From: Chloroflexota bacterium
GTDB taxonomy: Bacteria; Chloroflexota; UBA6077; JADZDV01
NCBI GenBank assembly: GCA_020850915.1
Contig: JADZDV010000554.1
Location: 1 to 12,789, forward strand
Length of the DNA: 12,789 bases
Reading direction: 5' to 3'
The number at the start of each line of letters is the position of its first letter. Position 1 is the first letter of the stretch. The notes under the pieces are model-generated. The model was given only the letters and a program-made list of their open reading frames with translations, had not been told where the DNA came from and made no database searches. Shown here in pieces: positions 1-6,605 of the stretch. The translations under genes were made by a program, and so were the position numbers.

Positions 1-228
1 ACCCCTGAACGCCAGGCTGCTAATCAGGCGCGGGATCCCCAGCGCGTCGAGATAGGCGAAGAACTCGTCGAGCAGGCCCGCCTCGCTCAACTCGTGGACC
101 GCGTCGAGCTCCTCCCCGCCGTGCACCGCCTGCGCCACCCGCTGGTCGTCCCGCCGCGCCGTCTGCCACTCCAGCCGCCCAATCGCTCGCTCCCGCGCCT
201 CGTCCGCGCTCTCCGTCCGCCTCGCCAT
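1..228 (-). CDS. N-terminal part of unrecognised protein, cut by window edge
   Basis: Reading the minus strand from ATG at 228 to the left edge gives 76 open codons. The frame stays open upstream of the ATG to a TAG near 323, so coding-like sequence extends beyond the first canonical start, with no other ATG, GTG or TTG there. The peptide is rich in charged helix-forming residues (Arg, Glu, Ala). It ends in an amphipathic stretch reading LLDEFFAYLDALGI, which looks like a real protein core rather than a shadow frame; the plus-strand alternative is Pro/Arg-rich and unconvincing. A GGAGG lies about 8 nt before the ATG. The style recalls the N-terminal helical part of some DDE transposases common in Chloroflexota, but I cannot confirm that. 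Partial; function unknown. Confidence 0.4.
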   Translation of the reverse strand, partial: MARRTESADEARERAIGRLEWQTARRDDQRVAQAVHGGEELDAVHELSEAGLLDEFFAYLDALGIPRLISSLAFRG

Positions 229-381
229 CTCGTCCGCCTCCGTCCGCCAGGAGACGTACTCCCTGCGCGCGCGCTCCGTCAGCCCCCAGAGCCCTCGTGT
301 GACAACCTTGTGACCCCGCTATCCCCCCGCCCTTCGGGCCACGCCTTATATCAAGAGATCAGTAGTGTTCCGCTGAACTCA

Positions 382-422
382 GCAGACTACGGAGCTGCCA
401 AGCGCATGGACGGGTAGTCTGC
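382..422. repeat. 9-bp inverted repeat beside the IS left end
   Basis: GCAGACTAC (382-390) and GTAGTCTGC (414-422) are perfect inverted repeats with a 23-nt spacer. They lie immediately outside the left inverted repeat of the insertion sequence. This could be a hairpin that was part of the target site, or the remnant of another element's end. The rest of 229-427 shows no convincing gene. Confidence 0.35.
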
Positions 423-427
423 GGAGT

Positions 428-438
428 ATTGCGGAAAT
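428..438. repeat. IS left terminal inverted repeat
   Basis: ATTGCGGAAAT. It is the exact reverse complement of 1948-1958, and it lies 76 bp upstream of the transposase start. Confidence 0.7.
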
Positions 439-514
439 CTAGCGCGGGTGGACAAGCGTCCGACCCAGCCGTACCCTGAGAAGTCTCACCAACTCCTGGG
501 ACGGAGGGTCGGAC

Positions 515-1936
515 GTGGGAGCGAGGCTCAGCCAGCGAACGAGGCGGCGCAAGCCGGCAGCGGTGAGTCACGACCGACGGCGAGCCGCGCAGGCGCGCGT
601 GCGGGCGGCGCTGCGGGTTGAAACGCGAGCGGTGGTCAAGCGAAGCGTGGAGGCGGCGCTGCAGGCGGAGATCACGGCGCTGGTGGGGCGCGAGCGGTAC
701 GCGCGGCGCTCAACGGCCGCGCGGGCGACGACCGCGGCCCGGTGCTCGCGGTGCGGGGCGAACTGGTCGCGGCGGTTCTGGCGGGCTGGGAGTTATCCGC
801 GGACGCTGCTGACGGTGGGCGCGGCGGTGGAGCCGCGGGTGCCGCGGTTGGCCTGCCGGTGCGGCGGGACGGTGCCGCTGGAGTTTGCGCTGCTGGGGCG
901 CTACGAGCGCGGCTGGGGGGACCTGCAGGAGCGGGCGCGGGAGCTGGCCGGGCTGTGTCTGTCGCTGGAGGACAGCCGGGTGGTGCTGGGGTGGCAGAGC
1001 GGCCAGGTGGTGGCGGCCAGCACGCTGAACGGCTGGGTGCAGCAGGCGGCGGGGCTGGCCGAGGCGCCGCGGGCCGGGCCGCTGGAGCAGGTGCCCGCGG
1101 TGGTGCTGCTGGACGGGATCTGGGTCACGCTGCTGGAGCCGACCGGCGCCTGGGTCACCGACCACCAGGGGCGGCGGCGCGAGCGGCGGAAGCGCGTCAA
1201 GCGGGTGCTGCTGGTGGCCTACGGGGTCGACCCGGCGAGCGGGGCGCACTGGGTGCTGGACTGGGAGCGGGCCAGCGGGGAGGACGAGGCGAGCTGGCGG
1301 CGGGTGCTGGAGCGGCTGCTGGAGCGGGGGCTGCGGACCGACGCCGGGCTGGAGCTGGTCATCCACGACCGGGGCAGCGGCCTGGAGGCGGCCCTGGAGC
1401 AGGTCCACTTCGGGCCGGGCCTGCTCCGCCAGCGGTGCGTGTTCCATCTGCTGAAGAACCTGCGCGACGCGGTGCGGGGCGAGGGGCTCGACCGGGCCGG
1501 GCGGCGCGAGCGCCGGCGAGCGCTGTTGGACGAGGCGGCAGCCATCTGGCAGCCGACCGAGCGGGCCGAGGTGCTGCGCCGGCGGGCCGCGTTCTGCGAG
1601 CGCTGGGGGGAGCTGGAACCAGTCGCGGTCGCAACGCTGGAGCGGACGTTTGGCCAGACGCTGGCGTACCTGGAGGCGCTGGAGCGGGGCCGGGAGCGCG
1701 GGGAGCGCTGGGCCGCCCGGTATCTCCGGACCACCAGCCTGCTGGAGCGACTCAACCGGGCCATTCGCCAGAAGGCGCGCCAGGTCGGAGCGTTCCAGGC
1801 AACACGCGGCCCGGAGGCCGGGCTCGCCTTGGTGCTGGCCCATCGGGGCCGCTGCGCCCCCGAAGCCAGGCCGGCTCAGGCTGGCCGCACCGACGCGTGG
1901 ACCGACGACCTCGAAGCCTGCTTGCTCCCCCGGTGA
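515..1936 (+). CDS. IS256/Mutator-family transposase
   Basis: This 473-residue DDE transposase is expected to excise and insert the surrounding IS. The GTG start at 515 has GGAGGG at 503-508, six bases upstream. Landmarks: a basic N-terminus; a cysteine cluster (CSRCG near residue 79, CRCGG further on) within the usual 'polar, PR-rich' N-terminal domain; first catalytic Asp200 in VLLDGIWV; second Asp285 in VIHDRGSG; the family signature CVFHLLKNL shortly after; and Glu411 in RTTSLLERLNRAIR, typical of IS256/Mutator enzymes. The length is slightly above the usual 400-430 residues. The gene ends 11 bases before the right inverted repeat, as expected in a one-gene IS. All three catalytic residues are present, so the enzyme looks intact. 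An overlapping +1-frame open stretch is a GC shadow. Confidence 0.9.
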   Translation: MGARLSQRTRRRKPAAVSHDRRRAAQARVRAALRVETRAVVKRSVEAALQAEITALVGRERYARRSTAARATTAARCSRCGANWSRRFWRAGSYPRTLLTVGAAVEPRVPRLACRCGGTVPLEFALLGRYERGWGDLQERARELAGLCLSLEDSRVVLGWQSGQVVAASTLNGWVQQAAGLAEAPRAGPLEQVPAVVLLDGIWVTLLEPTGAWVTDHQGRRRERRKRVKRVLLVAYGVDPASGAHWVLDWERASGEDEASWRRVLERLLERGLRTDAGLELVIHDRGSGLEAALEQVHFGPGLLRQRCVFHLLKNLRDAVRGEGLDRAGRRERRRALLDEAAAIWQPTERAEVLRRRAAFCERWGELEPVAVATLERTFGQTLAYLEALERGRERGERWAARYLRTTSLLERLNRAIRQKARQVGAFQATRGPEAGLALVLAHRGRCAPEARPAQAGRTDAWTDDLEACLLPR

Positions 1937-1947
1937 TCCCAACCAGT

Positions 1948-1958
1948 ATTTCCGCAAT
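1948..1958. repeat. IS right terminal inverted repeat
   Basis: ATTTCCGCAAT. It pairs perfectly with 428-438 and begins 11 bases after the transposase stop codon. Confidence 0.7.
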
Positions 1959-2059
1959 CCGGCGCACACTATCCATGGAAAAACGTATGCCGTGTCGAGG
2001 TGTATCCTTGGAACAGACAGCCAGGAAACCAGGTAGTCAGGAAGTGGGGGCGTGGATCC

Positions 2060-2992
2060 ATGGGCGAGTGGCTGGACGACGTGGCGCGAGCGATGGCACG
2101 GGGTGCCACGCGCAAGGAGTTTCTGAAGCTGCTGGGAGCCTCGGCGGTTGGCCTGGTTGTCACGCGGCCCGCTGAGGTGGAGGCCAAGGAGAAGCGCCCC
2201 AAAGTCTGCTTCAAGGGTGGCCCGCCCTGCGAGCGCTGCTGCTTCGGCGCCGTGGGGACCTGCACCACCAGCGACGACGACGCGCTCTGCGGCAGTGGCG
2301 GCAAGAGATGCCAGAACTGTCTCGTGGACAAGCTGAACTGCATCAACGGGCAGTGCGTGTGCACCGTGTTCGGGAACTGCCAGGGCTGCTGCGACGGCGA
2401 CAAGTGCAAGGACGGCACCAGTGACAAAGCCTGCGGCAAGAACGGCTCGGTTTGCGCCCGGTGCGCGAAGGACGAGGAGTGTAAAGACGGCGAGTGCGTG
2501 CCGAAGCCGTGCAACGTCTTCACCTGTAGGAAGGGCTGCTGCTCGATTGGCGAGGATCGCTGCGTGCCCGGCACGGCCGACAACAACTGCGGCTTCCTGT
2601 CGGGCACGACCTGCAACGATTGCACGGCGCAGAACAAGAAGTGCTGCGAGCGGATCTGCACCGATGTAAGGACCAGCAACACCGACTGCGGCCGGTGCGG
2701 CCACGCCTGTAAGACCGACGAGACCTGCGTTAACGGGCAGTGCTGCCCGTCGGGTGCCGTCTGCGGCAGCGGCGCGAGCGCCACGTGCTGCTTCTTCGGG
2801 ACGTGTGTGAATGGCACCTGTCAGGGTGGCGTCTGCACGACGGATGACGACTGCAGGATCGCCGAGTGCGCCTGTCACTGCGACAGCGGCTACGTCGGCA
2901 CCTGCGGCACTGGCAACGCGAATGACCGCGCCTTCGTCTGCTTCGAGGGCCGCTGCTGCCTCTCCGAGGCCCAGTCTTGCTGCTGTGACTGA
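2060..2992 (+). CDS. secreted cysteine-rich protein with tandem eight-cysteine modules
   Basis: I chose ATG 2060 (310 residues) over an in-frame ATG at 2000 because a signal-like N-terminus starts here, with AGGAAGTGGGGG just upstream. Residues 14-36 read as a Tat-like signal: TRKEFLK, where Lys replaces the second Arg, then a short hydrophobic stretch LLGASAVGLVV. The mature part has about 54 cysteines (roughly 17%). Three tandem units at residues 57-101, 107-146 and 156-200 share one spacing: CxxCC, 4-6 residues, C, 8, C, 6-7, C, 2, C, 5-6, C, about 4, C. The third unit has one extra residue before its CC pair. The tail continues with CGxCGxxC and GQCC-type motifs and ends in CCCD. Similar Tat-targeted Cys-rich proteins occur in Chloroflexota, but their function is unknown; binding, adhesion or a disulfide-rich surface structure are guesses. 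Its upstream region was interrupted by the IS about 100 bp away. Confidence 0.85.
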   Translation: MGEWLDDVARAMARGATRKEFLKLLGASAVGLVVTRPAEVEAKEKRPKVCFKGGPPCERCCFGAVGTCTTSDDDALCGSGGKRCQNCLVDKLNCINGQCVCTVFGNCQGCCDGDKCKDGTSDKACGKNGSVCARCAKDEECKDGECVPKPCNVFTCRKGCCSIGEDRCVPGTADNNCGFLSGTTCNDCTAQNKKCCERICTDVRTSNTDCGRCGHACKTDETCVNGQCCPSGAVCGSGASATCCFFGTCVNGTCQGGVCTTDDDCRIAECACHCDSGYVGTCGTGNANDRAFVCFEGRCCLSEAQSCCCD

Positions 2993-3776
2993 TGTCGCGT
3001 TGATCGGGGGCTGAGGCCAGCGCAGGGCTGTTTCGTCTCGAGGAGCGAGCCGAGACGACCAGAGCGATCGCGGCGCGTGGGCGGGCCGCGTACGTAGACA
3101 GAGCCGGGGCGATGGCTGTGGTGCCGGTCTGGTGGAGCAGGCGCAGCACGACGTCGCCCAAGCCGGCCAGCACCTCGGGGCCGGCGGCGCCCCGGAACTG
3201 GCCGCGGTCTTTCCTCCGCCCCCTCTTGGCTCCGATCCTACCTCAGTCGCCAGCTCGAGATGAATAGCCCTGGGCCGAGCAACGTGCAGCGGTTCGCCAA
3301 GCAAGAAGTCGTTGGTCCTGGTTGACCGGGGATTGGCCTCCAGCAGCTCCGTCCCGCGGTCGTTGGACGGGATGGCTGAGCTCCGATCGGCTGGCATGAG
3401 AATGAGCGCCAGCGCGGCGAGCAGCTCCCACCTCCGTTCAGGCACCAGCGGCTAGGCCAGGGACTCGCCGAATGTCCACTCCAGCGGCGATCGGGGCTGA
3501 CCCTCGAGCCCGCCGCCGCTCGCGGTTGCGCGACGCGAACGGCGGCCGGCCTACCAGCGCCGCGTCGGCTATCGCGCTGCCATCGCCGCCTCGTCCACCC
3601 CTCCCCCCAGGGTGTTGTGGGATCCCCCAATGTACGGTCGAGGTGAACGTCCGCCTGCCCCACCTCCGGATTCCGGCGGACGTCCGTAGACGACCCGAGC
3701 AGGTCCGCCAGCATCACCTCACCTGGAGGAGGCAGAGGGGGACCACGGCTGACCCCTCCGCGAGGGGCGAGGGGGC

Positions 3777-3809
3777 GGAGTGGAGTGGAGTGGAGTGGAG
3801 TGGAGTGGA
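3777..3809. repeat. pentanucleotide tandem repeat (GGAGT)n
   Basis: Six perfect copies of GGAGT (3777-3806), followed by a partial GGA. The purine-rich GG runs on the plus strand could form a two-tier G-quadruplex. Flanking sequences GAGGGGGACCA (3735-3745) and TGGTCCCCCCTC (3840-3851) are near-perfect inverted repeats around the array. No gene runs through it convincingly. Confidence 0.85.
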
Positions 3810-3917
3810 CTTTCGCTGGACACGCTGGGCATCAGGTGATGGTCCCCCCTCGCGAGGTCGCCCATGACAGTCCACTGACTACTCGACAACGCCACAGTGT
3901 CGCTGGTTCGGACAGCG

Positions 3918-3923
3918 TACACT
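3918..3923 (+). promoter_or_regulatory. possible -10 element for a leaderless ATL transcript
   Basis: TACACT (4 of 6 to TATAAT) ends seven bases before the ATG at 3931. Transcription would then start at or next to the start codon. No good -35 hexamer or Shine-Dalgarno motif is visible, which fits either a leaderless mRNA or a wrong call. Confidence 0.25.
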
Positions 3924-3930
3924 GAGCGCG

Positions 3931-4332
3931 ATGCGGGCCGAACGGGAGGCGCTCTACGCGCTGGTGGCGCGGATACCTTACGGTCGAGTCACGACCTACG
4001 GTTGGCTGGCGTACGCTGTCGGGATGCCGCGGGGTGCCCGCCAGGTCGGACGCTGGCTCGCCCGAACGCCCACCGACCTTGCGCTCCCCGCCCACCGCGT
4101 GATCCGCCACGACGGCTCGATGGCGGGCGGAGACGTCTTCGGCGGCGCCGAAGCTCAGCTCGCGCTGCTGGCAGCGGAAGGTGTTCCCCCCGGGGAGGAC
4201 GGTCGAATCGACCTGGATCGGTTCTGCTGGCCCTCGTCGGCGGTCAGGCCTCCTCCGCGAGTCAGCAAGCCGAGTCTGCTGGCCCACCGCGCGCGAGCCG
4301 CGCAGCAACCGAAACGCAGTGGGTCCGTTTAA
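3931..4332 (+). CDS. alkyltransferase-like protein (ATL), MGMT DNA-binding fold
   Basis: A 133-residue protein with the winged-helix domain of O6-alkylguanine-DNA alkyltransferases. IPYGRVTTYGWLA (residues 15-27) contains the conserved Tyr23. GARQVGRWL contains Arg37, the expected arginine finger that flips out the damaged base. The active-site motif reads PAHRVI (53-58) instead of PCHRV: the acceptor Cys is Ala54. By family knowledge such ATLs (for example Thermus thermophilus TTHA1564, also PAHR) bind alkylated guanine without repairing it and hand it to nucleotide excision repair. The domain ends near residue 105, and the last roughly 30 residues are a Pro/Arg/Ser-rich extension not typical of ATLs. 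No obvious Shine-Dalgarno motif is visible. The next gene follows 75 bp downstream on the same strand. Confidence 0.88.
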   Translation: MRAEREALYALVARIPYGRVTTYGWLAYAVGMPRGARQVGRWLARTPTDLALPAHRVIRHDGSMAGGDVFGGAEAQLALLAAEGVPPGEDGRIDLDRFCWPSSAVRPPPRVSKPSLLAHRARAAQQPKRSGSV

Positions 4333-4407
4333 CACCGCGGTAACGGGTCGTCGTTCGACCTGCCGTGCCGGGGGGACGCGGAGCCGAGCCCACACCGGGA
4401 GGTCCAC

Positions 4408-5559
4408 TTGAGGCGTAGGTCAGGCGTCATCCTATCAGCCACCCTGCTCGTTGCCGTCGCCATGACGGCCCTGGACGTCGGCAGCGTGAGCGTTCCGGCG
4501 GCGTTTGCCGCGAAGGGCCCCTACACAGCGGCAAGCCCAGAGTACGGCCTGAGCGTCTTCGCGTTCGGGAATCCCAGAACCAGCGACCGCGATCTGGACA
4601 AGATCACCGCGCTTCGATTCGGCTGGCAGAAGAGCACGTTTCAGTGGCGAGCGATCGAGGGTGCCTGCAAGGGCTGCTTCGATTGGTCGGAGGCCGACCG
4701 GGTGGTGGCCGCCTCCAAGGCTCGCGGCTTGAAGATCATCGGCCGCCTCGACTTCCAGCCGGGCTGGGCGCGCGCCGACGGCGCGTACAACGGCCCGCCG
4801 GACAACTACCAGGACTATGCCGACTTCGTTTACGCGTTCGTCTCGCGCTACGGCACCGACTCCGGCATCGGGACGGTGCAGGCGATCGAGATCTGGAACG
4901 AGGTGAACCTCAACCGCGAGTGGGGCAATTCGACGATCAGCCAGCAGACGGCCGCCGACTATGTGCGCCTGCTCAGCATGGCTTACGACGCCGCCAAGGG
5001 CGCGGACCCGTCGGTCACCGTGCTGGCGGCCGGCCTCTCGCCGACCGGTGTCGGCGACGGCAATGCGCAGCCCGACGACGTCTATCTCCAGTGGATGTAC
5101 GACGCCGGCGCCAAGGGCAAGTTCGACCACATGTCGGCGAACGCGAACGTGCAGTGTCCCTGTGTGGACGCCGCGCCTGGCAGCGTGCCAGGTTTCGAGC
5201 ACCCGTCGTTCTATTTCCGACGGGTGGAACAGCTTCACCAGATCATGGCGGACAATGGCGATGACGCCAAGCAGATCTGGCTCATGGAGTTCGGCTGGAC
5301 CACGGACAAGATCCACCCCGGCTACTCCTGGTACGCCACGGACGAGACGAGCAAGTCCAGCCTGATCGTCAACGCGTTCAAGTACGCCAAGCAGGCCTGG
5401 TCTCCCTGGATCGGGGTCATGACGCTCTGGACGATCGCTGATCCGAACTGGGGAGCCCAGGACGAGCAGGTCTGGTGGGCGGTGACCAATCCAAACGGAA
5501 CAAACCGGCCCGCGTACGATCGGTTGCTCCAGGCCCGGAACTCCGGCGAGCTGCCCTGA
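4408..5559 (+). CDS. secreted GH-A clan glycoside hydrolase (GH39/GH5-like)
   Basis: A 383-residue exported hydrolase, probably acting on a polysaccharide outside the cell. The TTG start at 4408 has GGGAGG at 4397-4402, five bases upstream. Residues 1-35 are a Sec signal peptide: RRR, a hydrophobic core, then cleavage near AFA-AK. The (beta/alpha)8 pattern has the GH-A hallmarks. IEIWNEV (160-166) carries the acid/base Glu165 after Asn164. WLMEFGW (291-297) carries the nucleophile Glu294, and a Trp-rich C-terminal segment (VMTLWTIAD) follows. Two close cysteine pairs are seen, C87xxC90 and C250xC252. The exact family and substrate cannot be read from sequence alone; GH39-like and GH5-like are the best fits. 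A strong hairpin follows 50 bp after the stop. Confidence 0.85.
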   Translation: MRRRSGVILSATLLVAVAMTALDVGSVSVPAAFAAKGPYTAASPEYGLSVFAFGNPRTSDRDLDKITALRFGWQKSTFQWRAIEGACKGCFDWSEADRVVAASKARGLKIIGRLDFQPGWARADGAYNGPPDNYQDYADFVYAFVSRYGTDSGIGTVQAIEIWNEVNLNREWGNSTISQQTAADYVRLLSMAYDAAKGADPSVTVLAAGLSPTGVGDGNAQPDDVYLQWMYDAGAKGKFDHMSANANVQCPCVDAAPGSVPGFEHPSFYFRRVEQLHQIMADNGDDAKQIWLMEFGWTTDKIHPGYSWYATDETSKSSLIVNAFKYAKQAWSPWIGVMTLWTIADPNWGAQDEQVWWAVTNPNGTNRPAYDRLLQARNSGELP

Positions 5560-5608
5560 TCTGGCGCGTTCCGCCGGATCTCCGCTGCTCCGCCGCAGCC
5601 GCGCAAGC

Positions 5609-5645
5609 ACGAGAGGAGCAGGCCTCAGGTGCCTGCTCCTCTCGT
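5609..5645 (+). terminator. 15-bp stem hairpin after the glycosidase gene
   Basis: ACGAGAGGAGCAGGC (5609-5623) pairs perfectly with GCCTGCTCCTCTCGT (5631-5645) around a 7-nt loop. It lies 50 bp past the stop. No T-tract follows, so it may be a factor-assisted terminator or mRNA stabiliser rather than a classical intrinsic terminator. Confidence 0.6.
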
Positions 5646-5780
5646 CTGGCGGCTCGTCCGGCAGCGCCCAACGCTCGCGTCTGCCGAGGGTCAATCAGGC
5701 ACGGCAGCACAGCGCTATCACAATCTCGCGTGGGATCCAGCGGATCACCCGAGGAGGGTCGTAGTGAGCAGCACTGCAAC

Positions 5781-5810
5781 TTGACAATACGAGCATTCCG
5801 CGGGTCTAAT
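5781..5810 (+). promoter_or_regulatory. sigma70-type promoter for the LysM gene
   Basis: TTGACA (5781-5786, consensus), an 18-nt spacer, then TCTAAT (5805-5810, 5 of 6 to consensus). The predicted transcription start is near 5817. It is followed 15 nt later by a GTG at 5832 that would head the frameshifted N-terminus of the LysM protein. Confidence 0.6.
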
Positions 5811-5986
5811 GGCGCAGCGCAGAATCCGAGGGTGCGACCACGGCTCGATCCCCCTTCGCCTACCGGGATTTCGACGACGAGTTCGACGACGATGCGCGCG
5901 TTTTCCCACCGGAGCGCGTCGTTCCGTTTCGATCGCGAAGCCAAGCGATTCGCCGGCTCGCATCGGTCGCCACGGACGACGAGACC

Positions 5987-6418
5987 GTGCAGCCGATTCC
6001 CAGAGCGCCCGCCAGGGCGCGGAGCCGCCAGTCCTCGACTGCCGACCCGCGCCGACTGGCCACCGTGTTCGGCCTGATTGCCGCGGTGGCGGTCATGGCC
6101 TGGTTCGTCCCCCGCATGCAGCAAGCCACCGAGAAGCGGGTGGAGGCCCCCCCAGCGACGGCGCAGGTTGTCCCCGCCGCGAAACCCACCGTGCCGCAGC
6201 CTCCTGCCCCTACACCACCGGCTCAGCGCCCGGGTGAGGGACCACTTCGCTCCAGCGTGAAGATTGTCGAGCCGACGTACACCGTTGTCGCCGGTGAGAC
6301 GCTCGGCTCGATTGCGAGGAAGCTAAACACGACGGTCGAGGCACTGCAAGGCATCAACAACCTGGCCGATCGAAACGTTCTCTCCGTCGGCCAGAAGCTC
6401 GTCGTCCCCAGCCAGTAA
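5987..6418 (+). CDS. single-pass membrane protein with C-terminal LysM domain
   Basis: From GTG 5987 this is 143 residues. It has a basic Arg-rich N-terminus, one membrane helix (about 24-41, LATVFGLIAAVAVMAWFV), a Pro/Ala-rich extracytoplasmic linker (about 50-85), and one LysM domain (about 98-141, starting YTVVAGETLGSIA and ending GQKLVVP). LysM binds N-acetylglucosamine glycans such as peptidoglycan, so the protein probably tethers the membrane to the wall. The true N-terminus is doubtful. The same frame is open back to a TAA at 5807 and reads a plausible acidic segment (YRDFDDEFDDDARVF) with no start codon. A GTG at 5832 in another frame would join it if the C-run at 5850-5854 had one more C. 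The well-placed promoter at 5781-5810 favours that longer form. The Shine-Dalgarno motif at 5987 is weak. Confidence 0.8.
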   Translation: MQPIPRAPARARSRQSSTADPRRLATVFGLIAAVAVMAWFVPRMQQATEKRVEAPPATAQVVPAAKPTVPQPPAPTPPAQRPGEGPLRSSVKIVEPTYTVVAGETLGSIARKLNTTVEALQGINNLADRNVLSVGQKLVVPSQ

Positions 6419-6503
6419 CCGGGATCAGCGACTCTCAGCCGCTCGTCCTGCATCGCAACGACGTGCGCGCTGTGCGACAACACAACCACGTCAACGACAT
6501 AAC

Positions 6504-6518
6504 GCTTGTCTCACAAGC
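6504..6518. promoter_or_regulatory. small operator-like palindrome
   Basis: GCTTGT-CTC-ACAAGC: 6-bp half sites with a 3-nt centre. It lies about 25 bp upstream of the -35 element of the promoter at 6542. It could bind a dimeric regulator; position is the only support. Confidence 0.25.
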
Positions 6519-6541
6519 TTCGCCGAGTGGGGATATTCCCG

Positions 6542-6570
6542 TTGACCGGCCTGTCCGGCATCCCTAGAAT
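6542..6570 (+). promoter_or_regulatory. sigma70-type promoter for the serine hydrolase gene
   Basis: TTGACC (6542-6547), a 17-nt spacer, then TAGAAT (6565-6570). The predicted start is near 6577, leaving a leader of about 29 nt that contains GGAG (6597-6600) ahead of the TTG start. Confidence 0.6.
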
Positions 6571-6605
6571 CGAGAGCGCCCCCGAACGGCTTCCCTGGAG
6601 ATCGC

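Larger units (their letters stand above)
428..1958 (+). mobile_element. IS256/Mutator-type insertion sequence
   Basis: Perfect 11-bp terminal inverted repeats, ATTGCGGAAAT at 428-438 and ATTTCCGCAAT at 1948-1958, bracket one intact transposase gene. Scattered extra matches continue inward (for example G and GGG further in). The 1.5-kb size is usual for an IS256-like element. IS256 members normally leave an 8-9 bp target duplication, but the bases just outside the repeats (left CTGCGGAGT, right CCGGCGCAC) do not match. So the outer boundary may be off by a few bases, or the flanks have diverged or recombined. Confidence 0.75.
2993..3930. other. long region without a convincing gene; possibly decayed coding DNA
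   Basis: About 940 bp. Two minus-strand stretches look coding-like but do not continue as sensible proteins. One starts at GTG/ATG near 3717, after AGGTGAGG, and runs roughly 35 codons (MLADLLGSSTDVRRNPEVGQ...). The other runs from about 3445 to 3215 (PERRWELLAALALILMPADR...). Both then turn into Arg/Ser/Pro-rich shadow. They could be remnants of one broken gene. The TGGAG array lies near the right end. A 911-residue minus-strand open frame crossing the Cys-rich gene and most of the transposase is a composition artefact. Confidence 0.4.

Noticed and set aside
94..417. A 107-codon plus-strand frame at the left end
   Set aside because: Pro/Arg/Leu-rich; it is the shadow of the more credible minus-strand partial gene.
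742..2175. A 477-codon plus-strand frame overlapping the transposase
   Set aside because: Gly/Ala/Arg-rich +2 shadow of the transposase, with no family features.
710..3445. A 911-codon open frame on the minus strand crossing the transposase and the Cys-rich gene
   Set aside because: It is antisense to two well-supported genes. Its composition (Pro/Gln/Arg/Ala runs) is what a GC-rich antisense frame gives, and it shows no domain.
3777..3809. TGGAG array as a CRISPR or iteron origin
   Set aside because: The unit is only five bases with no spacers, no replication gene and no AT-rich segment nearby.
4435..5694. A 419-codon minus-strand frame opposite the glycosidase
   Set aside because: Antisense of a gene with signal peptide and catalytic motifs; no motif of its own.
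5809..6237. ATG 5809 as the start of the LysM gene region
   Set aside because: It overlaps the -10 element, so it would not be on the transcript, and its frame reads Arg-rich shadow.
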